From the NCBI RefSeq assembly GCF_000816085.1, contig NZ_CP008747.1, positions 124,001 to 188,000 of the forward strand: DNA of 64,000 bases, in the 5' to 3' direction. Source of the stretch: Staphylococcus hyicus. Its GTDB lineage: Bacteria; Bacillota; Bacilli; Staphylococcales; Staphylococcaceae. Each line of letters opens with the position of its first letter. Within the stretch, counting starts at the first letter, position 1. Made by a program: the position numbers and the translations under genes. The notes below the pieces were generated by a model. It was not told where the DNA came from. It ran no database searches and saw only the letters and a program-made list of their open reading frames with translations. Of the stretch, positions 19,561 to 28,571 are shown piece after piece.

Positions 19561-19863
19561 AAATCCCTTTCAATAAACGATGATTGAGAGGGATTTTTGG
19601 TGTATAGAAATGGATGAAGAAGTTAAACAAGAAAAATTAAAACATGAAATGCCTTTATAAATAAGTACTTATAAAGCTTAAAATTAATGAAAAAATATAT
19701 GGATTGCACAATCAATTTTTAGTATTATTAGAGTGTAATGAATATTTTAGTTTAATAAGAAACATCAGAATATTCGACCGCATCTAAAAATTAAATAAAT
19801 GTATACAAAGAAATACTTTAGTATAAAAGGTTCAACGACACAACGTAAGACACGGGGGTAACT
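19561..19863 (+). repeat. 304-bp direct repeat, right copy (with terminator 19561-19598)
   Basis: Near-identical to 11781-12084: terminator hairpin, AT-rich leader and ACGGGGGTAACT ribosome region preceding a lipoprotein start. It implies a segmental duplication of the deaminase-lipoprotein junction. Confidence 0.85.
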
Positions 19864-20613
19864 ATGATACATATAAAAAAAATAAGTCTATGTATTACTT
19901 TAGTAGTAATTACAATAATGATGGGAGGATGTGGTTTAATGAGTAAAAAGAACGAAATTAAAGAGAGCTTTGAAGAAAAGCTTAGTATGTATCCTATTAA
20001 AAACTTAGAAGACTTCTACGACAAAGAGGGCTTTAGGGATGAGGGGTTTGATAAGAATGATAAAGGGACATGGTATTTATATTCCCTAATGGCAATACAA
20101 ACTAGTGGAGATGAAGATTTAACATTCAAAGGAATACTACTACGTATTAATAGAAACACAAGAACGTCGGAGGGAGAATATATCATTAGAACTACAGGAA
20201 ATAATAAAAGTGAGAAGAAATATCCTGTTAAAATGGTGAACAATCATATTACCCCAAAAGAACCGATAAAAGATAAGAAGGTACTAAAAGAGATAGAAGA
20301 TTTTAGATTTTTTGTACAATATGCAAATTTTAAAGATTTAAATTCCTACGGCCAAGGTGATTTTGATTATAACCCAAATGTGCCGAGTTATTCAGCAGAA
20401 TATCAATTATCAAATGATGATTATAATGTTAAACAATTGAGGAAGCGTTATGACATACCTTCTAAACACGCACCAAAACTGTTACTCAAAGGTATAGGTG
20501 AATTCAAGGGATCTTCTATAGGGTATCAGCAACTTAAAATACAATTTGAAGCTAGAAAAAATAGAAAAATTTATTTTAATGATTTAGTAAACTTACAACC
20601 AAGCAGGGATTAA
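19864..20613 (+). CDS. tandem-type lipoprotein (array copy 7)
   Basis: A 249-residue DUF576 lipoprotein. Its first 30 residues (MIHIKKISLC to GGCGLMS) and upstream leader match copy 1 at 12085, while its C-terminal half matches copy 6, so it is a mosaic. Lipobox MGGC. It is followed by another truncated toxin start at 20615, repeating the lipoprotein-then-toxin order of 12085-14318. Confidence 0.85.
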   Translation: MIHIKKISLCITLVVITIMMGGCGLMSKKNEIKESFEEKLSMYPIKNLEDFYDKEGFRDEGFDKNDKGTWYLYSLMAIQTSGDEDLTFKGILLRINRNTRTSEGEYIIRTTGNNKSEKKYPVKMVNNHITPKEPIKDKKVLKEIEDFRFFVQYANFKDLNSYGQGDFDYNPNVPSYSAEYQLSNDDYNVKQLRKRYDIPSKHAPKLLLKGIGEFKGSSIGYQQLKIQFEARKNRKIYFNDLVNLQPSRD

Positions 20614-20614
20614 A

Positions 20615-20800
20615 ATGAGTGAATATGAATATAAAATTACATCGTCTAATATAAAAGGCAAAACTGAAGAAACAAGTGCAATTTCTCTTATTAGCTATGA
20701 GATTGAAAATGCAAATTATAACAAATTAAATACAAATAAAATAAAAAACAAAATAAATAAAATTAAAGATTCAAAGCACTTCCCTACTAATCTTGAATAA
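20615..20800 (+). pseudogene. truncated toxin gene (first 61 codons)
   Basis: Encodes MSEYEYKITSSNIKGKTEET and on, collinear with the first 61 residues of the lipase toxin through KHFPTNLE, then stops at the point corresponding to the toxin's NLEYVDS. There is no hydrolase domain. It sits 1 base after the lipoprotein stop, the same place as the intact toxin at 12858. It is a 3'-deleted toxin copy. Confidence 0.8.
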
Positions 20801-20856
20801 TTGATGCGATTTTATGACCTCTTTCTATCCAATTACTGTTTAACTTTATGAATCAT

Positions 20857-20997
20857 CTAGTTTATATCAAGAGACTCATTTGTAGAATTTTTTAGATAGT
20901 AACGATGCGTTAACACGATTTGTATGATGAGAAATCCTGCGTTGATTGTCCAATATAAACCTAATGCCTGGTATAACACAAGGCATCCCTCTTTCAT
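20857..20997 (-). pseudogene. C-terminal remnant of a YidC/Oxa1-type insertase
   Basis: A 46-codon minus-strand frame whose core LVLYQALGLYWTINAGFLIIQ resembles the last membrane helix of YidC/OxaA proteins (split: LVLYQALGLYWT, INAGFLIIQ). The remainder of the protein is absent. It marks the boundary between the toxin-immunity island and the next conserved genes. Assignment is by motif memory only. Confidence 0.4.
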
Positions 20998-21090
20998 CTA
21001 CCTTTTATTAAATTTCTCAAATTCTTTCTCTATGATTTATTGTCATTTCCGTCTATAATGTGAATGAGTCAAATTAGAAAGGTGAAGTTT

Positions 21091-22770
21091 ATGAAAAAGG
21101 TGAGAAACAAACATTGGCATAGTCGTAACTTGTTAAACCGTTCTTTTAAAGTGTCCAGTGCTGTATTGGTTATCTCAACGGGCTTGATGGGTAATCATAT
21201 TTCTCCCAATGTGAATGCACAAAATGTTACACATGTGAATCAACAACCATCTCTGGAAACATATATTCGACAACGTCAAGCTGAAGTGAAGCAGTGGCGC
21301 ACGTTAACCGATCAACAAAAATCGCAATTGACATCAGAGTTGAGTCAGGCGAAAAGTATTGATGCGATTGATCGTTTATTAAATGAGGTTAAGTCAACTT
21401 CGACGCAAAATACCCGTCAATTAGAAGAGGCACGTGTGATACGTGAACAATTGAACAACAATATGGACCGTTTTTTTGCAGAACTCAATCACTCAGGTAA
21501 TAAAGTTGAGGGGGGTAAACTAAATGATGTGAACCTCGATACTACGACATCTGCACGTCATTTGCTAGATGAATTGAATCAAAAAGATCCTAAAAGCAGT
21601 GATATTAAAACAGATATTCAACAATTGTTAGCATTACCGAATAGGACCGCAGCACTTGATAATTATGTCTCAACGAAGGAAGAGACTTTACAAGCTTTTG
21701 AGGCAAAACTTGCGCAACAATCGAATTTATCAGAGGAGCGTAAAGCGTTATTGTCAAAAGAAATTGATGCGATAAAACATCAATTAAATACGCAAAATGA
21801 TCTCGTGCTCAAGCGATTGAAGTCAACCGACCATAAATCACAAGCGGTGACGTCTTTAATCAGACAAACGTTTAATGACAAAGAAGCGGACGCGATTTTA
21901 AAACGTGTTCAAATGAAAGGGAAGACGGATGCGCAAATCGCAAACCAGTTGGTCAGTGAGTTTGATCGCTTATCGGCACGTTCTAGTGATGATGTATTAC
22001 GGGCGATGTTTGACCATACGTCAGGACGTCAAGAGTTGCTTGAGGCGTTGCTTTCTACACGTTACGATTCAATCGAAGCGACTAAAATAGCGTCTGACAT
22101 TTTAAAAGGACATCCGAATAGCGCGCAAATTGTAAATCGTTTAAAACAACGCTACGGACCACACATGACAGGCGATGACATTTTAGAAAATGTGTTAGAT
22201 CAAGCGCATGATAAACGTCAAGCCCTTGAAACGATACTCGGGTCACAGTTTAATGACGACACAGCACGTGCGCTTGCACAACGTATTGCGGATAAGACAG
22301 ATTCTCGTACAGCGCTGTTAAAACAATTAAAGTCTGATGCGGATGGACGTCTTAATGATATCATTAAAGCGAAAAATGACCTTGACCGCATAAAAGTACA
22401 AATCGATAAAATGATAGGATTTTTAAAAGGCATGGATGGCGTTTTAAATGACCATTTACGCGGAGGGCAGTCTCACCTGTTAAATCCCTTTGGTTTATTT
22501 GACCGTGCGTTGAGCGGTAAAAGTATTTTAGACCGTATTCCTGACATTCCGAATCCCAAACAAGGTCGTGCATTGTCACTCATTGAGCCCTCAGACGACT
22601 TTTTAAGTGGTTTGTTTGACCATGAAGGTAATTTTGATTTACCTGCTGCGGGTCAAGTGGCGAAACAAACGCTATTGCCATTAGGGATAGTGCTCGTCAT
22701 TATAGGTGGTTTTATCATTTGGATTACTCACCGCCGTAAATCTAAAAAGAATAAAGACTCCAGAGCGTAA
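21091..22770 (+). CDS. secreted coiled-coil surface protein with C-terminal membrane anchor
   Basis: A 559-residue protein. The ATG at 21091 follows AAAGGTGAAG; a frame-extended start at 21064 has no ribosome site. A long signal peptide (basic n-region KKVRNKHWHSRN, cleavage near NVNA-QN) is followed by a Gln/Lys/Leu-rich helical region (about 50-430) with several repeats of about 35-45 residues built on A-LL--R--D/RQ-LLE-L. It ends with a hydrophobic segment (LLPLGIVLVIIGGFIIW) and a basic tail (RRKSKKNK). No LPXTG is present, so it is more likely membrane-anchored. Function unknown; it converges with the wall hydrolase gene across a shared hairpin. Confidence 0.75.
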   Translation: MKKVRNKHWHSRNLLNRSFKVSSAVLVISTGLMGNHISPNVNAQNVTHVNQQPSLETYIRQRQAEVKQWRTLTDQQKSQLTSELSQAKSIDAIDRLLNEVKSTSTQNTRQLEEARVIREQLNNNMDRFFAELNHSGNKVEGGKLNDVNLDTTTSARHLLDELNQKDPKSSDIKTDIQQLLALPNRTAALDNYVSTKEETLQAFEAKLAQQSNLSEERKALLSKEIDAIKHQLNTQNDLVLKRLKSTDHKSQAVTSLIRQTFNDKEADAILKRVQMKGKTDAQIANQLVSEFDRLSARSSDDVLRAMFDHTSGRQELLEALLSTRYDSIEATKIASDILKGHPNSAQIVNRLKQRYGPHMTGDDILENVLDQAHDKRQALETILGSQFNDDTARALAQRIADKTDSRTALLKQLKSDADGRLNDIIKAKNDLDRIKVQIDKMIGFLKGMDGVLNDHLRGGQSHLLNPFGLFDRALSGKSILDRIPDIPNPKQGRALSLIEPSDDFLSGLFDHEGNFDLPAAGQVAKQTLLPLGIVLVIIGGFIIWITHRRKSKKNKDSRA

Positions 22771-22793
22771 TGCGGTGCTTCTGGAGTCTTTTT
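22753..22793 (+). terminator. terminator overlapping the stop codon
   Basis: AAAGACTCCAGA / TTCTGGAGTCTTTTT hairpin whose left arm is still within the coding sequence and whose loop contains the stop codon. It may also serve the convergent gene at 22799. Confidence 0.85.
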
Positions 22794-22798
22794 AATGT

Positions 22799-24745
22799 TT
22801 ATTTACCTTTAATGTATGTTAAAGATTCTGCATCGGATGCATCAATGGTGCGGTAAGAAATCACACCCAATCCTTTAACATTGGATTCTGAAATGACGAT
22901 AGAACCGTCTGAATTGACTTTTTCAACGAAAGCCACGTGTCCATAGTATGCATCAGCGCCAAGTTGACCAGGTTCGAAGACGACAGCGCTGTGTTCAGAT
23001 GGAATGGAACGGACACTGTAACCATCATTGGCCGCGTGTTGATCCCAATCGCGGGCATCACCTAAATGACTACCGATATGAAGACCAAATTGCGCCATAC
23101 GGTTGTAAACATACCATGTACATTGTCCTTGAGGGTACGCTGCGTGACTAGCAGTTTCAGTAAATGGTTTGAAATCTGAAGATGAAGCCTCACGAATTGG
23201 TGTAAAGTTGGACAAATTAGGCATGGAAGTATGATCAAATTGTGTTAAGTTGTAATGTTTAATAATACTATTTAACTTATCTGCATAATGCGAATCTGTC
23301 GCGTAAGTTGTCGCAAGATGTGCTGTGGCATCTTTATAAGTTGCAGCGTCACTTTTCCAAGCTGGTTTGTAGATGTATGGATTTCCATCAATGCCGTTTT
23401 TAATTAAATCTGCGTAGTCCTGAAGGGAAGCTTTTTCATCTGGATAGCTCCGGAAAGATGCTGAAATTTGATATAATGCATCTCCGTTATCTTCTAACGT
23501 ATTAAATGTAGCCGAGTGCCCGTGATATGCACCTTTAATCCCAAACAAGTTGTAGTGAGGCGCACGTGCCAATGCGCTGTTACCTGAATCTGATTCTAAT
23601 ATGGCTTGAGCAATCATCACAGATGCGTAAATATTTTCTTTCTGTCCGATATTATGCGCATCTTTTGCGATGGATTTAATAAATGCACGTGTATCTTTAT
23701 TTTCTGTAACGATGTAAGCGTTAGACGCAGATGAAGCGTCTGAAGTATCAGGTAATGTCTCGAATGTTGCTCTTGATCTGAAGTTGGATGCTTTCACACC
23801 GTCTTCAAAGGATTGTTTTGGTGTTTCACTATGTTTGATTTCTTTTTCAGACGGTAACTGTGTATTCGTTTCGTTTGAATGTTTAGGTGAGTTGCCTTTT
23901 TTAGCGTCCACTTGGGTTGTCTTTGTATCAGGTGTCGTTTTCTTATCTTTGCCATAGGCATCGATGAGCGCATCGTCAATGTGGTTATTGGCCGTTGATG
24001 ATGTCTCATTGTTTTCAGCATCTTGACCTTCAATATGTTTGTCTTCTGAAGTTGGTGCTTCATTAGAAGTCGTGTCATCGTGCTTGCTATCAGGCGTTTC
24101 TGAAGATGTGTCCTTATCACTCGGTTGGTTAGACTGAATCTTATCCGTAATGTTGTCGAGTTCATTCGCTACTGCTTGGTCTCCTTCAGAGAGATGACTG
24201 TTATCTCTTGATGGTTCAGTTGTTGCTTCTGACGTAGATGCATTATGTTCTGATGAAGGCGCCTCTGTTGTTGTCGTTTCATTCGTAGTAGGATCAACGT
24301 CTGAATGCGTAGTTGATGGTGTTGTTTGTGACAGGTTAGCGTCGTTTTCTGATGTGTTAGCGTCTTTAGAAATCGTATTTGAAGGTGGGTCTAAAGTGAG
24401 CCAATTGTCCCAAAAGTGCGTCGAATGTTCTATTGTAGGGTTGAATATGCCTAAAGGATGATTCAACGTATTTATCCATGATGGTAATGATGACGAAGGT
24501 GTCGTCTTTTTAGTTTTTTCTTTTTTAGTTTGAGACGATGTTTGTTGTTTCTCCGCCTTTTCTTTCTCATCTTTAGGCGTTTCATCATTTCCATTTTTAT
24601 CGATAGACGTCTCTGAAGAGGTGCCTTCTAATGTCGATGTTTCAGATGACGTTTTATCAGTTGCTGCATGAATCGTACTGACAGAGTATGAAGGAAATAC
24701 TAGCGTAGTTGAAAGCATACAGATAAGTAATTTATGTGACTTCAT
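22799..24745 (-). CDS. secreted cell-wall hydrolase: glucosaminidase plus CHAP
   Basis: A 648-residue secreted protein with AGAGAGG before the ATG and a signal peptide ending near IHA-27. A long Ser/Thr/Glu/Lys low-complexity region (about 28-340) leads to a mannosyl-glycoprotein endo-beta-N-acetylglucosaminidase-type domain (about 345-508: MIAQAILESDSGNS with the catalytic-type Glu, NLFGIKG, SFRSYPDEKASLQDYA). A C-terminal CHAP amidase/peptidase domain follows (about 533-648: GQCTWYVYNRM with the catalytic Cys, GHVAFVEKV with the His). Such two-domain enzymes cut both glycan and peptide bonds in peptidoglycan and assist daughter-cell separation. A similar protein occurs in S. aureus beside a phage-infection-protein homologue, as here. 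Confidence 0.88.
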   Translation of the reverse strand: MKSHKLLICMLSTTLVFPSYSVSTIHAATDKTSSETSTLEGTSSETSIDKNGNDETPKDEKEKAEKQQTSSQTKKEKTKKTTPSSSLPSWINTLNHPLGIFNPTIEHSTHFWDNWLTLDPPSNTISKDANTSENDANLSQTTPSTTHSDVDPTTNETTTTEAPSSEHNASTSEATTEPSRDNSHLSEGDQAVANELDNITDKIQSNQPSDKDTSSETPDSKHDDTTSNEAPTSEDKHIEGQDAENNETSSTANNHIDDALIDAYGKDKKTTPDTKTTQVDAKKGNSPKHSNETNTQLPSEKEIKHSETPKQSFEDGVKASNFRSRATFETLPDTSDASSASNAYIVTENKDTRAFIKSIAKDAHNIGQKENIYASVMIAQAILESDSGNSALARAPHYNLFGIKGAYHGHSATFNTLEDNGDALYQISASFRSYPDEKASLQDYADLIKNGIDGNPYIYKPAWKSDAATYKDATAHLATTYATDSHYADKLNSIIKHYNLTQFDHTSMPNLSNFTPIREASSSDFKPFTETASHAAYPQGQCTWYVYNRMAQFGLHIGSHLGDARDWDQHAANDGYSVRSIPSEHSAVVFEPGQLGADAYYGHVAFVEKVNSDGSIVISESNVKGLGVISYRTIDASDAESLTYIKGK

Positions 24746-24954
24746 AGCGCTACCTCTCTTTAAAATTTAATCTTTATCTATGTACAAGTGATGGTTGAAA
24801 TTGTTAAAATGTGAATACTTGCCAATAAGGTTGATGAACATCAACCTTATTTACTAAACAACGTAACGAGACCATTATATCAATTTATTAGAAATATACA
24901 AATGATAATTTGAATAATATGCATAAGAAATATAGAATAAGCTTGAGGTGCAAA

Positions 24955-27762
24955 ATGAAAAATGCGATAAAATTATTTAAGATGGATTTGAAAAAAATAG
25001 TTAAAGCACCAGCAGTGTTCGTCATTCTTGCAGGGCTCGCACTTCTCCCTTCTTTTTATGCATGGTTTAACTTAGACGCCAACTGGGATCCTTATGGAAA
25101 TACAAAAAATATTAAAGTTGCGGTCGTTAATGAGGACGAAGGAGATAAAGTGAGAGGCAAATCGTTGAATGTAGGCGATACTGTGGTGGAACAATTGAAA
25201 AAGGATGACCATTTCGATTGGGAGTTCGTCAGTCGTGAAAAAGCGGATCACGATTTACGAATGGGTAAATACTATGCGGCGATATACATACCTAAGGCGT
25301 TCACCCATCAAATTACCGGTACTCTTCGTAAAAAACCGGAACGTGCGAACATCGAATATAAAGTCAACCAAAAATTAAATGCGATTGCGCCAAAAATGAC
25401 GAATGCAGGGACAAGTGCGATTGTTCAAAAAGCGAATGATAAATTTAATGAAACTGTGACGAAAGCATTGTTAAAAGAAGCCAATCGTTTAGGTATTAAG
25501 TTAGAAAACGAAATACCAACCATTAATAAAATTAAAGAAGCCGTTGAGACAGCTAATAATGCTGTGCCGAAAGTAAATGAAGTTGCTAAAAAGATTTTAT
25601 ATTTAGACGAACATCAAAATGAAATCGATCAAAAAGCGAATGAATTTAGAAATTTAGGGCGTTATAAAGGTGACGTTTTAGATGCGGTCGATAAATTGAA
25701 TCAGGTGAACAATGCGGTGCCAGCCCTCAATGAGCGGGCCAAATTGATTCTTGCTTTGAATGCGTATATGCCGAACATTAAGCAAGCATTGAATGTTGCG
25801 GCAAATGATGTGCCACAAGCATTTCCGAAAATTAATCGTGGTGTCGATATAGCGAGTCAAGGCGTTGACCAAGGTTTACAAGGTTTAAATGAAGCAGAGC
25901 GCTTTTTAAATGATATTGATCAACGTGTGGGGCATGTCAACAATCAACGACAAAACACGCCACAAGCAAACACGCAAAAGCATATTCAAACAGCACCACA
26001 AAGTGCGCCAATGAATCGTGGGCATATTCAAACGACTCAGTTGAGTACGGCCGGTCAAACGCCTTCAAATGGGGTTTATGATGCCAATGACACGAATGCG
26101 ATGGCTTCGGCGTTGTCACAAGCATTATTATCGATGTCGAATCAAGCGGATCAACAAGTACAAAGTAGCCAACAAGATATCAAAGCATTAGAAAATGTGT
26201 TGTATGGTGTCATGGCGTCAAACCAACCGAAAGATTTTGTACCAACGTTAGACCATTTAAAATCGAGATTAGAACTTACAAGCAAATCCAATCAACAATT
26301 GATCGATACGTTAACAGAGCTTGAAAATAAAGAAGGCGTAGACCTTTCTTCAGAAATTAAAACGTTAGAAGCAACAAACAACAATGTGAATAACACAATT
26401 AAGAAAATCAATCAACTAAGCACGGCATTATCAAATGGCAGTTCGGGTAAGGCTGAAGCTATAGATTTATTGAAACAATTATCAAAAGTGAATGCGAGTT
26501 TAGAAGAATTAAGTCAATTCATCCAACAAGACTTAAATCAAAAATTGTCTGACGTGGCTCAAACAATCATTGCATCTTTAAATAATGGACATATCTCGCT
26601 ATCCACACTGCAATCCAAATTAAACACGATTCATCAAATCATAGATAATGGTCAGTCAATTTTACAAAATGCGAAGTCTCGATTAAATGTGATTCAAAGT
26701 GAATTGCCACTCATCGAACAACGTTATATTGACGCGATGTCCATCGCACAACGCTATTTCCCACAACTTGAAAACGATGTTGCGAAAGCTGCCGCGTTTG
26801 TAAGAAATGACTTGCCAGCATTAGAACAGCGTTTAGCAGATACAACGGCAACGGTGAATCAAAATGTACCGAATTTATTTAGTCGTTATGATCAACTCGT
26901 CCGTTTACTCAATGAAAACCAACCACAAGCGAAACGAGACTTACACCAACTGGCTGAATTTATACGCAACGATTTGCCAGGCGTTGAAAAGGATTTAGCG
27001 AAAGCGGACAAATTATTTAAAGAAATTGATAAAGACGATACAGTAAATAAATTAGTGGACTTATTGAAAAATGATTTGAAAAAACAGGCGGATGTGATTG
27101 CGAATCCGATAAAAATTAACCAAGAAGATATCTTCCCAGTGAAAGATTATGGTTCTGCAAGTACGCCATTCTATACAGCGCTTGCGGTATGGGTGGGGGC
27201 ACTCTTAATGGTTAGTTTATTAACAACAGATAATAAACATAAAGCGTTAGACTACTTGTCGAAACGTGAAATTTATTTAGGGAAACTCGGCCTGTTTTAT
27301 ATTATTGGCATCATTCAAGCATTGATAGTCTCTATAGGAGACATAGTGATATTACATGCGCAAGTTGAAAGTGTACCATGGTTTATAGGGATTACAGTGT
27401 TATCTTCGTTAGTGTTTGTGACGATTGTATACACGCTTGTGTCACTACTTGGTAACCCAGGTAAAGCATTAGCTATTATATTATTGGTTTTACAAATTGC
27501 CGGTGGTGGAGGTACATTCCCAATTGAAGTCACACCAGAATTTTTCCAAAAACTGCATCCATTTATCCCATTCTCATATGCTATTGACGCATTAAGGGAA
27601 GCAGTAGGCGGCTATGTCCCAGTGATATTAACACGCAAAATCGTTACCTTGATTGCATTTGGTGTCGGATCCTTAATTGTAGGTATTATTTTAAAACCGA
27701 TTACTGACCCAATAATGCGAAAAATTGCAGCACGCGCTGAAAAAAGTGACGTGATGGAATAA
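24955..27762 (+). CDS. YhgE/Pip-family membrane protein (phage infection protein-like)
   Basis: A 935-residue protein. Start MKNAIKLFKMDLKK at 24955 follows GAGGTG; the longer frame from 24910 lacks a site. One N-terminal membrane helix (about 18-36) with the family motif PSFYAWFNLDANWDPYG (yhgE N-terminal region) leads to a very long extracellular helical/coiled-coil region (about 150-730) and about six C-terminal membrane helices (about 735-925). The family includes the Lactococcus phage receptor Pip and is a distant relative of the T7SS component EsaA, but layout and neighbours here are those of the stand-alone YhgE group. It converges with a TetR regulator that may control it. Confidence 0.85.
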   Translation: MKNAIKLFKMDLKKIVKAPAVFVILAGLALLPSFYAWFNLDANWDPYGNTKNIKVAVVNEDEGDKVRGKSLNVGDTVVEQLKKDDHFDWEFVSREKADHDLRMGKYYAAIYIPKAFTHQITGTLRKKPERANIEYKVNQKLNAIAPKMTNAGTSAIVQKANDKFNETVTKALLKEANRLGIKLENEIPTINKIKEAVETANNAVPKVNEVAKKILYLDEHQNEIDQKANEFRNLGRYKGDVLDAVDKLNQVNNAVPALNERAKLILALNAYMPNIKQALNVAANDVPQAFPKINRGVDIASQGVDQGLQGLNEAERFLNDIDQRVGHVNNQRQNTPQANTQKHIQTAPQSAPMNRGHIQTTQLSTAGQTPSNGVYDANDTNAMASALSQALLSMSNQADQQVQSSQQDIKALENVLYGVMASNQPKDFVPTLDHLKSRLELTSKSNQQLIDTLTELENKEGVDLSSEIKTLEATNNNVNNTIKKINQLSTALSNGSSGKAEAIDLLKQLSKVNASLEELSQFIQQDLNQKLSDVAQTIIASLNNGHISLSTLQSKLNTIHQIIDNGQSILQNAKSRLNVIQSELPLIEQRYIDAMSIAQRYFPQLENDVAKAAAFVRNDLPALEQRLADTTATVNQNVPNLFSRYDQLVRLLNENQPQAKRDLHQLAEFIRNDLPGVEKDLAKADKLFKEIDKDDTVNKLVDLLKNDLKKQADVIANPIKINQEDIFPVKDYGSASTPFYTALAVWVGALLMVSLLTTDNKHKALDYLSKREIYLGKLGLFYIIGIIQALIVSIGDIVILHAQVESVPWFIGITVLSSLVFVTIVYTLVSLLGNPGKALAIILLVLQIAGGGGTFPIEVTPEFFQKLHPFIPFSYAIDALREAVGGYVPVILTRKIVTLIAFGVGSLIVGIILKPITDPIMRKIAARAEKSDVME

Positions 27763-27766
27763 CATG

Positions 27767-27812
27767 AAGCCTTATAACGTTGAACGTGGATTCAATGTTA
27801 TAAGGCTTTTGT
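27767..27812 (+). terminator. terminator between yhgE-like and tetR-like genes
   Basis: Perfect 12-base arms AAGCCTTATAAC / GTTATAAGGCTT followed by TTTTG, 4 bases after the stop codon. Confidence 0.85.
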
Positions 27813-27817
27813 ATGTA

Positions 27818-28408
27818 TTAAATTGATTTAAGGTGTGTAGTACGTACGCGATCAATCAGTGTCACGATGTCTGTTTTCAGGTTCTCAATTGTACGCGTTG
27901 TATCGTTTTGGTTACTCCAGTTGAGCATAATACTAATAAGACCACCAGCAATAAAATGATTGAATACGTCGGTGTCAATGTCTAACCGTTTTCCAGAGAG
28001 GAGCTCTGCATGGGTTTGTTGCCGGACGGCTAAATACACTTGTTTATAAATAATAGATGTGACTTCATCATGCATATAATGAGAGATGACATGGCGTAAT
28101 ATGACTTGATTGTCGTAAACATATGTTAATAAATTATCGATATATTGTTCTAGACGTAACGTCGCATTGTCGCTACGTATCGCGGACACGTGTTCTTGAG
28201 TAATGCGCGTGAGGGCGTGCTCTGTTGCACAAGCGAGGAGATGATATTTGTCTTTATAATGTCTATAAAAAGTTGAACGCTGTACGAGTGCGCGATCACA
28301 TAAATCTTGAACAGTAATACGGTCGAATGCTTTAGTTTTTAAAAGTTCAGTAAATGCATGCATGAATGCTTTTTGGGTTTTGAGTACACGTAAGTCTTGT
28401 TTATTCAT
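27818..28408 (-). CDS. TetR-family transcriptional regulator
   Basis: A 196-residue regulator. Residues 8-55 form a TetR helix-turn-helix (AFMHAFTELLKTKAFDRITVQ, then DLCDRALVQRSTFYRHYKDK); the C-terminal domain is of the TetR_C_7/DhaS-like type (NHFIAGGLISIMLNW near 145-160). The start follows GGGGGTT. It is divergent from oleate hydratase and convergent with the YhgE-like gene, so either could be its target. Two dyads in the 163-bp divergent region (28445-28460 and around 28518-28541) are candidate operators. Confidence 0.85.
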   Translation of the reverse strand: MNKQDLRVLKTQKAFMHAFTELLKTKAFDRITVQDLCDRALVQRSTFYRHYKDKYHLLACATEHALTRITQEHVSAIRSDNATLRLEQYIDNLLTYVYDNQVILRHVISHYMHDEVTSIIYKQVYLAVRQQTHAELLSGKRLDIDTDVFNHFIAGGLISIMLNWSNQNDTTRTIENLKTDIVTLIDRVRTTHLKSI

Positions 28409-28444
28409 CGTTTAACCCCCGTTTATCGAACATTTATAAAGATG

Positions 28445-28460
28445 TGTCGCTTATGCGACA
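28445..28460. promoter_or_regulatory. candidate TetR operator
   Basis: TGTCGC-TTAT-GCGACA perfect inverted repeat, 37 bases upstream of the TetR-type start and 112 bases before the oleate hydratase ATG. A second, weaker dyad (ACGATA / TATCGT) lies at about 28518-28541. Confidence 0.45.
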
Positions 28461-28571
28461 AAAGTGCTGAATTGACGCCCAACTCTATTTCACAAGGCGT
28501 TACAATCTAATGTGAAAGGACGATACAGTCATTATTATCGTATTTTTGAGTGAAAAAAGGAAGTGTTAACA

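Noticed and set aside
23794..24165. 123-codon alternative minus frame inside the wall-hydrolase gene
   Set aside because: It lies in the low-complexity linker of the same gene in another frame, without a start site.
24955..27762. YhgE/Pip protein considered as EsaA, a T7SS core component linked to the toxin island
   Set aside because: EsaA is a distant relative, but the N-terminal PSFYAWFN motif, length and neighbours fit the stand-alone YhgE group. No esx or ess genes are nearby.
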